Of a stretch of 6,399 nucleotides of DNA, positions 5,044-6,399 are shown one piece after another. The notes under the pieces were generated by a model. The model worked only from the letters and a program-made list of their open reading frames with translations. It had not been told where the DNA came from and did not search any database. The position numbers were made by a program, and so were the translations under genes. Source of the DNA: an uncultured Janibacter sp. (GTDB lineage Bacteria; Actinomycetota; Actinomycetes; Actinomycetales; Dermatophilaceae); contig CAMICF010000178.1 of NCBI GenBank assembly GCA_946222495.1, positions 1 through 6,399 on the forward strand, in the 5' to 3' direction. The stretch's first letter is position 1, and every line of letters begins with the position of its first letter.

Positions 5044-5772
5044 TCAGGTGAGGTCGGACAGGACGAGGGACCCGGCCTCGACGACGAACCCCATGAACCG
5101 CATCATCGAGCGCGCGTAGGCGCTGTAGTGCTGCTGCGGGTCCGCGGCGACGTGCGCGAAGGCCCCGCGGAGCTCGAAGCCGAGGTGGCCGCTCAGCGCG
5201 GCGAGCGCCGACATGGCGATCGGCGTCGCGGTCGTCGTGACGTCGGAGGGGTCGCCACGGACGGTCCCGGTGGGAAAGCCCGACGCGGCGGGGTCGAGCT
5301 GGCCGGCCTCGATCGCCGCGGCGCAGATCCCGACGAGCTGCTGGAGGGTGAGACCCCGGGTCGCCTGCAGCCGCTCGGGGATCGGGTCGACGAGCCGCGG
5401 CGAGACGAGGAGCTGGAACTCGGGCAGGTGGTCGACGTACCACTGGCGCATGGCCATGACGACGAGGTACCAGGCCGTCGCGTGGTCACCGTCCGGCGCT
5501 CGCCCCTGCGCCTGGGTCATCGCCTCGCCCACGGACTCGTAGGCATCGGCGGCAAGGAGCCCCAGGAGCTCGTTGTGGTCCGAGACGTGGCGATAGAGCC
5601 CGGCCGGGGTCATGTCGACCGAGCGTGCCACCGCCCGCATCGTCACCCCGCTGGGGCCGTGGACCCGCATCTCCTCGCGCGCCGCATCGAGGATCTCCTG
5701 CAGTGCCAGCTGGTTGCGGCGAGCCCTGCGGGCCGCGCCCACCAGATCCCCGGGTGCGTACCCGTCGGTCAC
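5044..5772 (-). CDS. TetR/AcrR-family transcriptional regulator
   Basis: A GTG start at 5772 gives 242 residues and has an ideal ribosome site (GGAGG, 5 nt upstream). The ATG at 5784 would add four residues but its GGGAAG is directly adjacent, so GTG is preferred. The N-terminal DNA-binding domain covers about 22-72, with the helix-turn-helix VTMRAVARSVDMTPAGLYRH (43-62) followed by VSDHNELL, the usual TetR pattern. Residues 73-242 form the helical ligand-binding and dimerisation part. LAALSGHLGFELRGAFAHV (190-208) resembles the C-terminal domain found in many actinobacterial TetR proteins. Its ligand cannot be told. An imperfect palindrome at 5799-5820 overlapping its likely promoter suggests self-repression. 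It converges on the DUF1353 gene with a 6-nt gap and lies 90 nt after the PucR-type gene on the same strand. No obvious target operon is divergent from it. Confidence 0.93.
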   Translation of the reverse strand: MTDGYAPGDLVGAARRARRNQLALQEILDAAREEMRVHGPSGVTMRAVARSVDMTPAGLYRHVSDHNELLGLLAADAYESVGEAMTQAQGRAPDGDHATAWYLVVMAMRQWYVDHLPEFQLLVSPRLVDPIPERLQATRGLTLQQLVGICAAAIEAGQLDPAASGFPTGTVRGDPSDVTTTATPIAMSALAALSGHLGFELRGAFAHVAADPQQHYSAYARSMMRFMGFVVEAGSLVLSDLT

Positions 5773-5798
5773 TTCGGCCTCCATCTTCCCACGCCAGC

Positions 5799-5823
5799 AC
5801 TGTCGTGATGGATCGTCAGTCTA
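5799..5823 (-). promoter_or_regulatory. Candidate TetR-family promoter with overlapping operator palindrome
   Basis: On the plus strand ACTGTCG and CGTCAGT form arms of an imperfect palindrome (5799-5820), matching at 6 of 7 positions per arm around an 8-base centre. On the minus strand TAGACT (5818-5823) fits a -10 hexamer, with initiation expected near 5811, inside the palindrome. The size and placement suit a dimeric TetR repressor acting on its own gene. No strong -35 is visible. The repeat is seen; the binding is inferred. Confidence 0.4.
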
Positions 5824-5825
5824 GG

Positions 5826-5840
5826 GGCGGGGGTCCCGCC
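5826..5840 (-). terminator. Short GC hairpin after the PucR-type gene
   Basis: GGCGGG and CCCGCC form a perfect 6-bp stem with a 3-base loop, beginning 22 nt after the PucR-type stop and ending just upstream of the TetR -10. There is no U tract, so this is a weak terminator candidate that could reduce read-through into the TetR gene. Confidence 0.3.
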
Positions 5841-5862
5841 GGGTGCATCAAGGCGCGGCCGC

Positions 5863-6399
5863 TCAGGTCGCGAGGACGAGCAGCCCGAGGTGGATCTCGA
5901 GGCGGTCGCGCCCCCGGGACAGGTCGAGGCCGGTGATCGTCTCGATCCGCTGGATCCGGTGATAGACGCTCTGGCGGTGCAGCCCGAGACGGGCCGCGGT
6001 CGCCATGACCGAGCCGGCCTCGTCGAGGTAGACCTGCGCGGTCTCGACGAGCTCGGGCGGGGCGTCGAGCAGTTCGGCGACGGCCGGCGTGCGCACGGCC
6101 TCGAGCAGCTCGTCCCCCGCCTCCCCGCCGAGCAGGCGGCGGATCCCCAGCGACGACCACGGGTGGACCCGCAGCGCAGGCGAGGCCACCTCGGGGTCGA
6201 CGACGGCCGGACGCACGACGCGAAGGGCGGCCCGCGCCCTTCGGTGGGACGTCGCCGCGTCCGTGAGGGGCACGGTGTCACCGACCCCGGCGACGACCCC
6301 CGGGGACCCGACGCGGTCGAGCCCCGCGAGCACGTGCTCCACGGTGACGGTGACCGACTCCCGCGAGGTCGCCGGGACGACGAGGACGAGGTCCCCGCC
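5863..6399 (-). CDS. PucR/CdaR-type transcriptional regulator, C-terminal part (5' end outside window)
   Basis: The frame stays open to the window edge, so 178 residues of the C-terminus are visible and the true start lies beyond 6399. The visible part begins GGDLVLVVPA. VVAGVGDTVPLTDAATSHRR (35-54) followed by ARAALRV (55-61) is typical of the GGDEF-like middle domain of PucR/CdaR regulators. The C-terminal PucR helix-turn-helix follows: VETAQVYLDEAGSVMATAAR (118-137), then LGLHRQSVYHRIQRIETITG (138-157), and a closing segment DRLEIHLGLLVLA (165-177). Such proteins are usually activators of nitrogen, purine or sugar-acid catabolism responding to a metabolite. The sensor domain that would hint at the ligand is missing from this window. 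A GTG inside the frame (6342) should not be taken as the start, since recognisable family sequence continues upstream. Confidence 0.9.
   Translation of the reverse strand, partial: GGDLVLVVPATSRESVTVTVEHVLAGLDRVGSPGVVAGVGDTVPLTDAATSHRRARAALRVVRPAVVDPEVASPALRVHPWSSLGIRRLLGGEAGDELLEAVRTPAVAELLDAPPELVETAQVYLDEAGSVMATAARLGLHRQSVYHRIQRIETITGLDLSRGRDRLEIHLGLLVLAT

Noticed and set aside
5863..6342. PucR-type protein as a complete 159-residue gene starting at 6342
   Set aside because: Family-like sequence (GGDLVLVVPA) continues upstream in frame to the window edge, so the gene is truncated by the window.
1..6399. CRISPR array, insertion sequence, integrase or attachment duplication
   Set aside because: No regularly spaced repeats, no transposase or integrase motifs and no repeat of the tRNA 3' end elsewhere in the window beyond the short leader match at 120-134.

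Overview
The window looks like ordinary chromosome from a high-GC actinobacterium. The third codon positions are almost all G or C, GTG starts are frequent, and gltX sits beside tRNA-Gln and a fumarylacetoacetate-hydrolase (FAH) family gene, an order I recall from other actinobacteria such as Mycobacterium (Rv2993c-Rv2992c). The proteins read most like Micrococcales (Intrasporangiaceae/Janibacter-like), but that placement is a judgement by eye. I see no IS element, CRISPR array, integrase or clear composition break.

Left block (about 1-3214, all on the minus strand). Transcription runs from the FAH-family hydrolase (GTG start at 3214) into a UPF0060/YnfA-type four-helix membrane protein that starts one base after the hydrolase stop. 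A GC-rich stem-loop follows. Next come a weakly supported 74-residue ORF, gltX (glutamyl-tRNA synthetase) and, behind its own promoter-like sequence, tRNA-Gln(CUG) with a downstream hairpin. Actinobacteria generally lack glutaminyl-tRNA synthetase. GltX there is expected to charge both tRNA-Glu and tRNA-Gln, with GatCAB converting Glu-tRNA-Gln, so a gltX/tRNA-Gln pairing makes functional sense.

Middle block (3251-5037, plus strand). A very compact 36-nt divergent region separates the hydrolase from a two-gene unit. The first gene encodes a 301-residue protein of a conserved actinobacterial family that databases often label '3-methyladenine DNA glycosylase', although I see no recognised glycosylase fold signature. 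The second overlaps it by 4 nt (GTGA) and encodes a DUF1353 domain fused to about four transmembrane helices. This pair is the least understood and most interesting part of the window.

Right block (5044-6399, minus strand). A TetR/AcrR-family regulator converges on the DUF1353 gene with only 6 nt between stop codons. An imperfect palindrome overlaps its likely promoter and could be an autoregulatory operator. Upstream of it lies the C-terminal part of a PucR/CdaR-type regulator whose 5' end is outside the window. The targets of both regulators are not evident here.

I found no clear new defence, mobile or biosynthetic system. The best leads are the glycosylase-labelled/DUF1353-membrane pair, the leaderless-looking divergent promoter, the tRNA-Gln leader that copies the tRNA's own acceptor 3' strand, and the small ORF lying in frame upstream of a gltX start that lacks a Shine-Dalgarno sequence.
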